From Vreelandella profundi (GTDB taxonomy: Bacteria; Pseudomonadota; Gammaproteobacteria; Pseudomonadales; Halomonadaceae): a stretch of DNA of 64,000 nucleotides. The position numbers were made by a program, and so were the translations under genes. Shown piece after piece: positions 15,576-23,682 of the stretch (its first letter is position 1; each line of letters opens with the position of its first letter). The notes beneath the pieces are model-generated. The model was not told the DNA's origin, did not search any database, and worked only from the letters and a program-made list of their open reading frames with translations. The DNA lies in the NCBI RefSeq assembly GCF_019722725.1, contig NZ_CP077941.1, positions 3,348,001 through 3,412,000 of the forward strand, in the 5' to 3' direction.

Positions 15576-17747
15576 ATGTCGCATCCAGTTATTGGGCATG
15601 GCGTCGTTACGCCTGCCCGCTTGAAAAACCGTTTTCAACGACACGCACTGACATTAAGCATCGCCGCGGCATCAGGCTTCGCTGTCCAAGGCGTATGGGC
15701 GCAGTCGCCTTCCGCTCACCACGAGCATCAGCATTCGCTGAATACGATGGTGGTGACCGCCGTACCGCTAAGCTCACCGCTCACGGTGGAAACCGACCCG
15801 CGCATACCGCGACAACCGGCCCCTGCCAGCGACGGCGCCGACTATCTGCAGACCATCCCCGGGTTCTCTGCCATTCGTAACGGCGGCACCAACGGTGACC
15901 CGGTTTTCCGTGGCATGTTTGGCTCTCGGTTGCGCATTCTTACCAATGGCAACCAGATGCTCGGCGCCTGCCCAGCGCGCATGGACGCGCCTACGTCCTA
16001 TATCTCACCTGAAAATTACGACAGCCTCACCGTCACCAAAGGTCCGCAGTCCGTTCTGTGGGGCCCTGGCGCTTCAGCGGCAACGGTGCGCTTTGACCGC
16101 GGCCCGGAGGAGTTCGATGAAGCTGGCGTACGTATAGATGGCAGCGTCATGTTGGGTACCTATGGGCGCTTTGATCGCCGCATTGATGCCGCTATGGGTA
16201 ATCAAGACGGCTACCTGCGCCTTACCGGCAACCAATCCGAAGCCAATGACTATCAGGATGGCGACGGCAACGCCGTGCCCTCGTTATGGGATAAGTGGAA
16301 CGGTGACGTAGCGCTTGGTTGGACACCCGACGATGATACCTGGCTTGAAGTCACCGCAGGCCGAGGAGACGGTGAAGCGCGCTATGCCGGGCGGGGTATG
16401 GATGGCAGTAAATTCCTGCGCGAAACCGTGGGCATTCGTTTCCAGCGCGAGAATTTAGGCGAGCACTGGAAACGCCTGGAAATGCAGGCCAACTATGCCT
16501 ATGCCGACCATATTATGGATAACTTCACGCTACGTTCACCGGGCAGCATGGACATGGGTGGCGGCATGGACATGGGCGGCAGCATGGATATGGGCGGCGG
16601 CATGGATATGGGCGGCGGCATGGATATGGGTGGCGGCATGGACATGGGCGGCAGCATGGACATGAGTGACGGCATGGCTATGCGGCTAGATCGCCGCACC
16701 CGCAGCGCGCGCGTCGCATCAACGTGGGAGTGGGAGAATACTACGTGGACTGCCGGTGTCGATGTTGAGCATCAGGTACACCGCAATCTGGATGGCGAGC
16801 GCTGGCAGCCGGACTACGAGCAGACCCAGTTTGGCGCCTTCAGCGAAGTCACCCGTTTTATCGGTGACCGTGATCGCCTTATTGGTGGGGCTCGCTTGGA
16901 CCGCTATCGCGTCAGTGACGAAAGCCTGGACACGGATACTGCCGGGCTCACCCGCCGCGACACCCTGCCCAGCGCCTTTATCCGCTACGAGCAGGATTTA
17001 ACCTCAGCACCGGTCACTTGGTATGCCGGTATTGGGCATGTGGAACGCTTTCCCGACTACTGGGAACTGAGTTCCAGCCAGGCAGGCCCGGCCGGTAGCG
17101 TGAATGCCTTTGACGGTGTTCAACCCGAAAAAACCACCCAGCTGGATATCGGCGCGCAGTACAACGACCAGCGCCTAAGCGCATGGGTGTCAGGGTATGC
17201 CGGGTATGTTAACGATTTCATCTTGTTCGATTACAACACCGCGGGTATGGGCGGTACTCAAATCGATAACATCGATGCCCAGATTGCGGGTGCCGAAGTG
17301 GGCGCCAGCTATCAAATAACCGACAACTGGGTAAGCAATGCCTCGCTGGCCTATGCCTGGGGGCGAAATGCCAATGACGATGAAGCATTACCCCAGATCC
17401 CGCCGCTGGAAGCGAATGTCGGCCTGACCTATGCACGCGATGCCTACTCCGTGGGTGGCCTATGGCGTGGCGTTGCGGCACAAAACCGCACTGCGCTGGA
17501 AAAAGGCAATGTCGTCGGCCAGGACCTGGAATCGTCCTCAGGCTTCGGGGTGTTCTCGCTTAACGGCGCGTATCAGGCAAGCAACCACCTGACCTTGAGT
17601 ATGGGGGTGGATAACGTGTTCGACACCACCTACACCGAGCACTTGAATCTGGCGGGTAATGCATCCTTTGGCTACCCCGCTGATTTGGATCGCGGCATTA
17701 ATGAGCCTGGCCGCATGGTGTGGGCACGGGCCGATTTCAGCTTCTAA
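15576..17747 (+). CDS. TonB-dependent copper receptor (OprC/NosA family)
   Basis: A 723-residue outer-membrane receptor with a signal peptide ending near residue 42 (VWA-Q), plug domain to about residue 175, and a 22-strand barrel ending in an aromatic residue (ADFSF). It carries the CxxxM (C132, M136) and HxM (H312, M314) motifs that bind copper in Pseudomonas OprC, so copper import is well supported. Residues 325-369 are an unusual run of seven MDM(G/S) repeats, predicted in an external loop right after the HxM motif. An adjacent His-rich segment HHEHQH lies at the mature N terminus. It is followed by a PepSY membrane protein and near Sco1 and PCuAC genes. Confidence 0.93.
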   Translation: MSHPVIGHGVVTPARLKNRFQRHALTLSIAAASGFAVQGVWAQSPSAHHEHQHSLNTMVVTAVPLSSPLTVETDPRIPRQPAPASDGADYLQTIPGFSAIRNGGTNGDPVFRGMFGSRLRILTNGNQMLGACPARMDAPTSYISPENYDSLTVTKGPQSVLWGPGASAATVRFDRGPEEFDEAGVRIDGSVMLGTYGRFDRRIDAAMGNQDGYLRLTGNQSEANDYQDGDGNAVPSLWDKWNGDVALGWTPDDDTWLEVTAGRGDGEARYAGRGMDGSKFLRETVGIRFQRENLGEHWKRLEMQANYAYADHIMDNFTLRSPGSMDMGGGMDMGGSMDMGGGMDMGGGMDMGGGMDMGGSMDMSDGMAMRLDRRTRSARVASTWEWENTTWTAGVDVEHQVHRNLDGERWQPDYEQTQFGAFSEVTRFIGDRDRLIGGARLDRYRVSDESLDTDTAGLTRRDTLPSAFIRYEQDLTSAPVTWYAGIGHVERFPDYWELSSSQAGPAGSVNAFDGVQPEKTTQLDIGAQYNDQRLSAWVSGYAGYVNDFILFDYNTAGMGGTQIDNIDAQIAGAEVGASYQITDNWVSNASLAYAWGRNANDDEALPQIPPLEANVGLTYARDAYSVGGLWRGVAAQNRTALEKGNVVGQDLESSSGFGVFSLNGAYQASNHLTLSMGVDNVFDTTYTEHLNLAGNASFGYPADLDRGINEPGRMVWARADFSF
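16548..16682 (+). repeat. Met-rich tandem repeat within the copper receptor gene
   Basis: An 18-base unit encoding MDMGG(G/S) is repeated seven times, the last copies degenerate (MDMSDG, MAM). Unit order is G, S, G, G, G, S, then diverged. It codes residues 325-369 of the receptor. Such Met arrays bind Cu(I) in other copper proteins. Copy number is likely to vary by slippage. Confidence 0.9.
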
Positions 17748-17794
17748 TTTACTTAGGTGCTTAGTAGAGCACCTGTTTATCCTTACCGCTTAAA

Positions 17795-17819
17795 ACCACC
17801 AGGCTAGATGCCTGGTGGT
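17795..17819. promoter_or_regulatory. Perfect 10-bp stem-loop just before the PepSY gene
   Basis: ACCACCAGGC and GCCTGGTGGT pair perfectly around a 5-base loop. The hairpin ends three bases before the GGAG ribosome site of the PepSY gene. It has no T-tract on the plus strand, so it may limit processing or translation rather than terminate. Confidence 0.5.
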
Positions 17820-17832
17820 CTGGAGACACTGC

Positions 17833-19191
17833 ATGTCTAGTGCATCATCCCCACAAGAAGGTAAACGCAAGACCTTCGATCTGTATCGCGCCGTCTGGCG
17901 CTGGCATTTTTATGCAGGCCTTTTGGTGCTGCCCTTTATGATTACCCTGGCGATTACCGGCGGGCTGTACCTTTTCAGAGACGAACTGGATGCACTGATA
18001 CACGCTGATGTGAAGCGCGTGGCTGTTCAAGAGGCAGTGCTGCCGCCCTCTTCACTGGTGAGCGCAGCGCTGACGGCCCACCCCGGCACCGCTATAAAAT
18101 TCACCGACCCCGCGACGCCGGAAAGCTCGGCAGAAATCACGGTTAATACAACGGCGGGCGAGCGATTAGCGGTTTACGTCGACCCATATACTGCCAATGT
18201 GCTGGGTGCGCTGGATGATCGTGGCACGGTGATGTGGACCGTTCGCTATTTGCACAGTTTGAAATACTTTGGCCCTACGGCGCGCAAACTGATTGAAATA
18301 GCCGGCGGCTGGTCAATTCTTCTGGTGCTCACCGGCATTTACCTGTGGTGGCCACGGCGTAAAGGCGCGGGCGGCGTGATTAGCGTACGCGGAAAGCCCA
18401 AGAAGCGCGTTTTCTGGCGCGATCTTCACGCTGTAACGGGCATCTTTGTCGGTGGGTTTATTGTGTTTCTGGCCATTACCGGCATGCCCTGGTCGGGCGT
18501 ATGGGGCGGGCAGGTTAATCAGTGGGCTAACGGTAACAATTTCGGCTATCCCGCCGGTGTACGGGTGGAAGTGCCCATGTCCGAGGCACGTTTAAGCGAG
18601 CAAAGCCCAACGAGCTGGTCACTCGAACAGGCGCAGGTTCCAGAATCCACGCAGGGGCCAGAACAGGCAGAGAGCATTGGCCTGGACGACGCTGTCGCCA
18701 CCTTCAATGAACTGGGGCTATATCATGGCTATACGGTAAGCCTGCCGACGACGGAAACAGGTGTTTACACCGGCTCGGTCTATCCCAATGACCTTAGCCA
18801 GCAGCGCGTGGTGCATCTGGACCAGTACACTGGTGAGCGCTTGATCGACATGAGTTACGCCGACTACGGCCCCTTGGGTCGCTGGCTGGAGTTTGGCATT
18901 AACGTGCATATGGGCCAGCAGTTTGGGTTATTTAATCAGCTGCTGTTTCTGGCCGTCTGCATGGCGATTATCTTACTGGCAGTATCGGCTGGCGTGATGT
19001 GGTGGAAGCGCCGCCCCTCGCGCGCGATGGGTGTACCGCCACTACCGGCTGATAAACGCGTGTTCCGGGGATTGATTGCCATTTTGGCGGTCGGTGGTCT
19101 GCTATTTCCGCTTGTCGGCGCGTCGCTAATCGTGATGCTGCTGCTTGATTGGCTGATTGTGCGTCCAAGACAAGAAAAACAACTAGCCTAA
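17833..19191 (+). CDS. PepSY-associated TM helix protein (PiuB-like)
   Basis: A 452-residue inner-membrane protein of the PepSY_TM family, often paired with TonB siderophore or metal receptors and thought to act as a membrane reductase or in metal release. Membrane helices are near residues 22-45 (WRWHFYAGLLVLPFMITLA), 150-170, 200-220, 375-395 and 425-445. Conserved histidines occur at HFYAG, HSLKYFG and DLHAVTG. The extracytoplasmic PepSY regions lie between the helices. ATG at 17833 has GGAG at 17822-17825; an earlier in-frame start adds six residues. It lies downstream of the copper receptor, so a copper role is inferred. Confidence 0.88.
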   Translation: MSSASSPQEGKRKTFDLYRAVWRWHFYAGLLVLPFMITLAITGGLYLFRDELDALIHADVKRVAVQEAVLPPSSLVSAALTAHPGTAIKFTDPATPESSAEITVNTTAGERLAVYVDPYTANVLGALDDRGTVMWTVRYLHSLKYFGPTARKLIEIAGGWSILLVLTGIYLWWPRRKGAGGVISVRGKPKKRVFWRDLHAVTGIFVGGFIVFLAITGMPWSGVWGGQVNQWANGNNFGYPAGVRVEVPMSEARLSEQSPTSWSLEQAQVPESTQGPEQAESIGLDDAVATFNELGLYHGYTVSLPTTETGVYTGSVYPNDLSQQRVVHLDQYTGERLIDMSYADYGPLGRWLEFGINVHMGQQFGLFNQLLFLAVCMAIILLAVSAGVMWWKRRPSRAMGVPPLPADKRVFRGLIAILAVGGLLFPLVGASLIVMLLLDWLIVRPRQEKQLA

Positions 19192-19203
19192 GCTCACTAA
19201 CGC

Positions 19204-19239
19204 TCCGGCCCTTATGCTATCACTAGCATAAGGGCCGGA
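19204..19239. terminator. Long hairpin between convergent PepSY and Sco1 genes
   Basis: A perfect 16-bp stem (TCCGGCCCTTATGCTA and its complement) with a TCAC loop lies 12 bases after the PepSY stop and 55 bases from the Sco1 stop. It lacks a clear T-tract on either strand, but its position suits bidirectional transcript-end formation. Confidence 0.6.
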
Positions 19240-19294
19240 AGGTGTTTAAACATGTGCCTTAGCAACCACGTCTGGCATGGTTAAAAACTCATTA

Positions 19295-19873
19295 TCAGGG
19301 GCCTGATACCAAGTTCTTAAGGTCAGCCACGATAGACGTCATCGAATCACTGTCGCGGACCATGAATTTTGCTTTACCGTGGCGATCAAACGCAAAAACG
19401 GCGCTGGAGTGAGTGACCTCATAGTTGCCGTGCTCATCCTTTTCGCCGTATTCGTAGGCAATACGATATCGGTTAGCGACCGCGTCTATATCAGCTCTAT
19501 CGCCGGTCAGGCCGATAAACTCGGGCCCAAATGCATCGGTATAGGTTTGCAGCACGCTGGGCGTGTCACGCTCAGGATCAACCGAGATAAACAACACATG
19601 TAGCTTGTCCCGATCACCCTCATCCAATTGCCGTATGGCTGATGCAACGGTTGAAAGCATGATAGGGCAAACATCAGGGCAGTTCGTAAAGCCAAAGTAA
19701 ACCAGCGTGGCTTTATCGGCATAGGCCGTTTCATCGACGGTCTCGCTATCTTCATTGACTAAATCAAAATCGAGTTCCGGCAGCATGTCGGAAACGTCGT
19801 TAGTGCGCCAACTTTCGTCGCTACATCCTACTAGCAACAATAGCCCGATAAACAAACATAGCCTTTTAATCAT
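19295..19873 (-). CDS. Sco1/SenC family copper chaperone lipoprotein
   Basis: A 192-residue thioredoxin-fold protein anchored by a lipobox (LLLVGC, Cys17). It has the Sco copper site: CPDVC with C65 and C69 and the distant H155 in VTHSS. Sco proteins deliver or reduce copper for assembly of the CuA site of cytochrome oxidase. It follows the PCuAC gene by 27 bases on the same strand, the usual partnership in which PCuAC hands Cu(I) to Sco or the oxidase. No oxidase gene is in the window. Confidence 0.94.
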   Translation of the reverse strand: MIKRLCLFIGLLLLVGCSDESWRTNDVSDMLPELDFDLVNEDSETVDETAYADKATLVYFGFTNCPDVCPIMLSTVASAIRQLDEGDRDKLHVLFISVDPERDTPSVLQTYTDAFGPEFIGLTGDRADIDAVANRYRIAYEYGEKDEHGNYEVTHSSAVFAFDRHGKAKFMVRDSDSMTSIVADLKNLVSGP

Positions 19874-19900
19874 AGCTAAACATCCACCGCAAGAACTGTC

Positions 19901-20341
19901 TTACATTGATCCGGGAGCAACGACGGTGAAGGTAACCGGCAGCTCTGGCTGATTTTCAAAGTGAAGCAGCACATCCACTTCGTCGCCTTGCTCCAACGGC
20001 TCAGCTCTGTGCATGAACATAAGATGATAACCTTTGGGAGCAAAGGCAAAGCTCTCACCAGGCGCGACGTCGACTTTTTCAACAGACTCCATGCGCGCCA
20101 TATCATTTTCAGTGGTGCTAACGTGCATTTCGGTCATATGAAACGCAGCGCTTTCTGCGCCCACCAAGGTGAGCGGTTCATCACTTGTATTGGTAATATT
20201 AAAGTAGCCGGCACCGGGTAAGTCGCCGGGCAATAGACTCAGCCTCGCGTCGGTGACTTCAGGTTCAGCAGCCTGCACGCTGCCTGCCGACAGCGCTAAC
20301 GCTAAGAGCCCCCACACTGCTTTAGTACGCACGTTTAGCAT
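19901..20341 (-). CDS. Periplasmic copper chaperone PCu(A)C
   Basis: A 146-residue secreted protein with a signal peptide cleaved near VQA-A (residue 24) and a cupredoxin-like DUF461 domain. The Cu(I) motif H-x10-M-x21-H-x-M is exact: H73, M84, H106, M108. It binds Cu(I) in the periplasm and donates it to Sco or directly to cytochrome oxidase. The ATG has AGGGGAAG upstream. It lies directly upstream of the Sco gene in one unit. Confidence 0.95.
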   Translation of the reverse strand: MLNVRTKAVWGLLALALSAGSVQAAEPEVTDARLSLLPGDLPGAGYFNITNTSDEPLTLVGAESAAFHMTEMHVSTTENDMARMESVEKVDVAPGESFAFAPKGYHLMFMHRAEPLEQGDEVDVLLHFENQPELPVTFTVVAPGSM

Positions 20342-20468
20342 TTTAACTTCCCCTTATTGTTAACGTTAAGTTGTAGACAGAAAAGTGTTAAGCCACCTGA
20401 TGAGACACTATTCGACAACGCAGCGGACGCTGTCATGGGACTAATCAGGCGTTAGTAAAGAAGCGCTA

Positions 20469-20813
20469 TTAACACAGAGAGCCAAGCGCACAGTTCGACT
20501 TATATCGACGCGAATTAATATCGAGCACGAGGTCGTGGTTAGTCGTGTCATAAAAGAAGGGCGCAAAGCCTTTTTCTGCTGACGGCGTTTTGTATAAGCC
20601 GCACACACCGTAGCCGTAGTTAACACTCTGCAAATACTGAAGCTCGACGTCACCAGGCGTCTCAAGCGATGTCGCCGTCGCTAATGCTCGCTGAATATCC
20701 CCTTCTTGCTTTTGATCAGACATCGCCTGACTACCAAAAATGAGCCCGCCCAAAATGAGGATGGCGGTAAGGGGAATGGCGACAAGCAGTATGAAAGGAC
20801 GGTTTTTACGCAT
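20469..20813 (-). CDS. Small membrane-anchored protein of unknown function
   Basis: A 114-residue protein with one N-terminal membrane helix (about residues 7-29) and an extracytoplasmic domain with three cysteines, one at the very C terminus. The string VCGLYKTPSAEKGFAPFFYD resembles the core of a group of small periplasmic proteins with a VCG-x-N-x-K-x-x-G-G-Y-x-G-F pattern; this likeness is weak. It is on the same strand as the PCuAC-Sco pair but 127 bases upstream. I do not recognise a function. Confidence 0.65.
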   Translation of the reverse strand: MRKNRPFILLVAIPLTAILILGGLIFGSQAMSDQKQEGDIQRALATATSLETPGDVELQYLQSVNYGYGVCGLYKTPSAEKGFAPFFYDTTNHDLVLDINSRRYKSNCALGSLC

Positions 20814-20972
20814 AGGTGAGCTTTCTTAGCAGTAGTCCACATTGAGGTTAACGTCGTTGACAATGACTCTAGCGGTTGCAGACCCATTTATCCATTGAGA
20901 GTGGCCAATTGCGCCAATCTGCCACACCCAATGGAGCGCTACTAGACTATTTCAAAGGCCTCGTTGAGCATG

Positions 20973-21683
20973 CTATACCGTCAGGTGCTGCTTAATAAGC
21001 TCGTTAGAAAGCTCACTGATCTCGCCTTTGGCAACCGGACGGCCGCGGTCCATAATCACGAAGCGGTCGGCGTACTTGCGCGCAAAAGGCAGCTTCTGTT
21101 CGACCAGTAGCACCGTCAAACCATCCTCGTTAATCAGCTGACGAATGACCTGGCCAATCTGGGCGACGATATTGGGCTGAATGCCCTCCCCCGGCTCATC
21201 CAAAATCAGCAGCTGGGGTTCAATCACCAGCGCCCGGCCAATCGCCAGCTGCTGCTGCTGGCCACCGGAAAGGTCGCCGCCACGGCGGTGTTTCATTTCT
21301 TTCAGCACGGGGAACAGTTCGTATATCCGTTCGGGGATTTTCTTCAGCCCGTCCCGGCGCGCAGCTAAGCCGGTGCGCAGGTTCTCTTCCACGGTGAGTA
21401 GTGGAAAAATCTGCCGGCCCTGGGGCACGTAACCGATTCCCAGCCGTGAGCGTTGTTCAACGGCTTTTTGCGTCAGATCAATCTCACCTGCATCTCCGCC
21501 TGTGTAGCGTAACGCGCCGCTCTTAACCGCCACTTCGCCCATTACTGCTTTTAATAGCGTGGTTTTACCCACGCCGTTGCGGCCCATCACGCAGGTACAC
21601 TGGCCGGCGGGCACCTCAAGATCCAGGTCCCAAAGAGTGTGGCTTTCGCCATAAAACTGGTTGAGCTTTTCAATGGCTAGCAT
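20973..21683 (-). CDS. urtE: Urea ABC transporter ATP-binding protein UrtE
   Basis: A 236-residue ATPase of the branched-chain-amide (LivF-like) type. Walker A GRNGVGKT is at residues 34-41, the signature LSGGQQQQLAIGRAL near 138, and Walker B LLILDEP near 160. The GEGIQPNIV extension after Walker B is characteristic of UrtE. It powers high-affinity urea uptake with UrtD, UrtB and UrtC. Its ATG overlaps the urtD stop by one base (TGATG). It is the last gene of urtABCDE. Confidence 0.96.
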   Translation of the reverse strand: MLAIEKLNQFYGESHTLWDLDLEVPAGQCTCVMGRNGVGKTTLLKAVMGEVAVKSGALRYTGGDAGEIDLTQKAVEQRSRLGIGYVPQGRQIFPLLTVEENLRTGLAARRDGLKKIPERIYELFPVLKEMKHRRGGDLSGGQQQQLAIGRALVIEPQLLILDEPGEGIQPNIVAQIGQVIRQLINEDGLTVLLVEQKLPFARKYADRFVIMDRGRPVAKGEISELSNELIKQHLTV

Positions 21684-22519
21684 CAGGCGGCCTCCTCGTC
21701 ATCAGCACCCAAATACACCTCGATCACCTTGGGGTCGCTGGATACCTGATCCATGGTGCCTTCCGCCAGCACGCTGCCCTGATGCAATACGGTGACTTGG
21801 CGTGCAATCGAGCGCACAAACCCCATATCGTGCTCCACGACGACCACGGACTGCTTGCCAGCAAGCCCCGTGAGCAGTTCAGCGGTGCGCTCCATCTCTT
21901 GCTCGGTCATGCCGGCGACCGGCTCGTCCACGAGCAGTAAGCGCGGGCGCTGCATTAATAGCATACCGATCTCTAGCCACTGCTTCTGGCCGTGGGAAAG
22001 GATACCCGCGGGCTGGTGGCGTAGCGCCGTCAAGCCGATGGTTTCCAGCACTTCATCGATGCGGTCTTTAATCTCACCGGTCATGCGGGCGGTGAGCGTG
22101 GGGAAAATTCGCTTATCCGCCGACATGGCAAGCTCCAGGTTTTCAAATACCGAGAGCGCTTCAAACACCGTGGGCTTTTGAAACTTGCGACCAATGCCTA
22201 AGCTTGCGATATCGGGCTCGTTCATATTAAGCAGGTTATGGCGGCTGCCAAACCAAACGCTGCCGCTATTAGGGCGAGTTTTACCGGTGATAATATCCAT
22301 CATGGTGGTTTTACCTGCGCCGTTAGGGCCGATAATGCAGCGCAGCTCGCCATCATCAATGGTCAAATTAAGGTTATTGATCGCTTTAAAGCCATCGAAG
22401 CTAACGGTGACATCCTCCATATACAGGATAGGGCCATGGCGCACGTCCACCGGTGAATCCTGCGGTGCCATAAAGTCGAACACCCGATCACGCTGAGTTA
22501 GCGATTGCAGCAAGCTCAT
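21683..22519 (-). CDS. urtD: Urea ABC transporter ATP-binding protein UrtD
   Basis: A 278-residue LivG-like ATPase, the second nucleotide-binding subunit of the urea importer. Walker A GPNGAGKT is at 64-71. FQKPTVFEALSVFENLELA is a UrtD hallmark. The signature LSHGQKQWLEIG (with H in place of the usual second G) and Walker B LLLVDEP with AGMTEQE are also typical of UrtD. The ATG overlaps the urtC stop by 4 bases. Confidence 0.96.
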   Translation of the reverse strand: MSLLQSLTQRDRVFDFMAPQDSPVDVRHGPILYMEDVTVSFDGFKAINNLNLTIDDGELRCIIGPNGAGKTTMMDIITGKTRPNSGSVWFGSRHNLLNMNEPDIASLGIGRKFQKPTVFEALSVFENLELAMSADKRIFPTLTARMTGEIKDRIDEVLETIGLTALRHQPAGILSHGQKQWLEIGMLLMQRPRLLLVDEPVAGMTEQEMERTAELLTGLAGKQSVVVVEHDMGFVRSIARQVTVLHQGSVLAEGTMDQVSSDPKVIEVYLGADDEEAA

Positions 22520-23679
22520 GCGGAAGCCTCCTTGGGCGTGGTGGGTTTGGCGGTATTATCGTCGCGCTTACGCCGCTTGATATGGCGAAACAGCCCCGCC
22601 ACACCCTTGGGCAGAAATACCGTGACCAGTACGAACATCCCCCCTAGCGCAAACAGCCACGCATCCGGCATGACGCCGGTAAAAAACGTTTTGGCGTAGT
22701 TGACTAAAATAGCGCCAATCACCGCGCCATAAAGCGTGGCGCGACCGCCTAAAGCCACCCACAGCACAATCTCAATGGAGAAAATCGGCGAGAACTCGCT
22801 GGGATTAATGATCCCCACCTGCGGCACATACAGCGCTCCCGCCAAGCCTGCCAACATCGCCGACACCACGAACACAAACAGCTGAAAGCGTTCGACTCGA
22901 TAGCCAAGAAAGCGCGTACGTGCTTCGGCATCACGCGTGGCGATACTGACCCGGCCCAGCTTGCTGGTCACTATGGCGCGGCACAGAATATAACCCAGCG
23001 CCAGCGCAACCCCGGTGGCGATAAACAGGCCCAGGCGCGTATCGTTACTGCGCAGGTTGTATCCCAGCAGCTCGCGGAAGTCGGTTAAGCCATTGTTGCC
23101 GCCAAACCCCATCTCATTGCGAAAGAACGCCAGCATTAAGGCAAACGTCAGCGCCTGGGTAATGATCGACAGGTACACCCCGGTCACCCGCGAGCGAAAC
23201 GCCAGGAAGCCAAACACTAACGCCAGCAGCCCCGGTGCCAACAGCACCATGGCAAAGGCAAACCAGGCCATGTCGAAGCCCTGCCAGAACCACGGCAGGC
23301 TGTCCCAGTTTAAGAACACCATGAAGTCCGGCAGCACCGGGTGGCCGTAGGTACCCCGATCACCTATTTGGCGCATCAGGTACATGCCCATGGCATACCC
23401 GCCAATGGCAAAAAAGGCGCCGTGCCCCAGGCTCAAAATACCCAGATAGCCCCACACTAAATCCACCGCCACCGCTAGCAGCGCGTAGCTTAGGTACTTA
23501 CCGAACAAATTGACTGTATACGCCCCCACATGCAGTGGATTCTCCGGCGGCACCGCCACGTGCAGCAGCGTCACCAGCACTAGCGCTGCCAATAGCACCG
23601 CTAGGAAAATCTGCGTAGAGCGCTCGCCGAATGGGCGAATTAGCCAAAAATTGGTCGATGATTCGGTCGTTAATGACAT
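22516..23679 (-). CDS. urtC: Urea ABC transporter permease UrtC
   Basis: A 387-residue permease of the LivM type with about ten membrane helices. It contains SLGHGAFFAIGGYAMGMYL near residue 85 and the EAA-like loop around ATRDAEARTRFLGY near 240. It forms the membrane channel with UrtB. It ends in a basic tail (RHIKRRKRDD). It starts 3 bases after the urtB stop and overlaps urtD, consistent with one mRNA. Confidence 0.95.
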   Translation of the reverse strand: MSLTTESSTNFWLIRPFGERSTQIFLAVLLAALVLVTLLHVAVPPENPLHVGAYTVNLFGKYLSYALLAVAVDLVWGYLGILSLGHGAFFAIGGYAMGMYLMRQIGDRGTYGHPVLPDFMVFLNWDSLPWFWQGFDMAWFAFAMVLLAPGLLALVFGFLAFRSRVTGVYLSIITQALTFALMLAFFRNEMGFGGNNGLTDFRELLGYNLRSNDTRLGLFIATGVALALGYILCRAIVTSKLGRVSIATRDAEARTRFLGYRVERFQLFVFVVSAMLAGLAGALYVPQVGIINPSEFSPIFSIEIVLWVALGGRATLYGAVIGAILVNYAKTFFTGVMPDAWLFALGGMFVLVTVFLPKGVAGLFRHIKRRKRDDNTAKPTTPKEASA

Positions 23680-23682
23680 CGC

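Noticed and set aside
16499..16699. Open frame on the minus strand opposite the Met-rich repeat
   Set aside because: It is the complement of the tandem repeat, giving a low-complexity Met/Pro peptide with no features of a gene.
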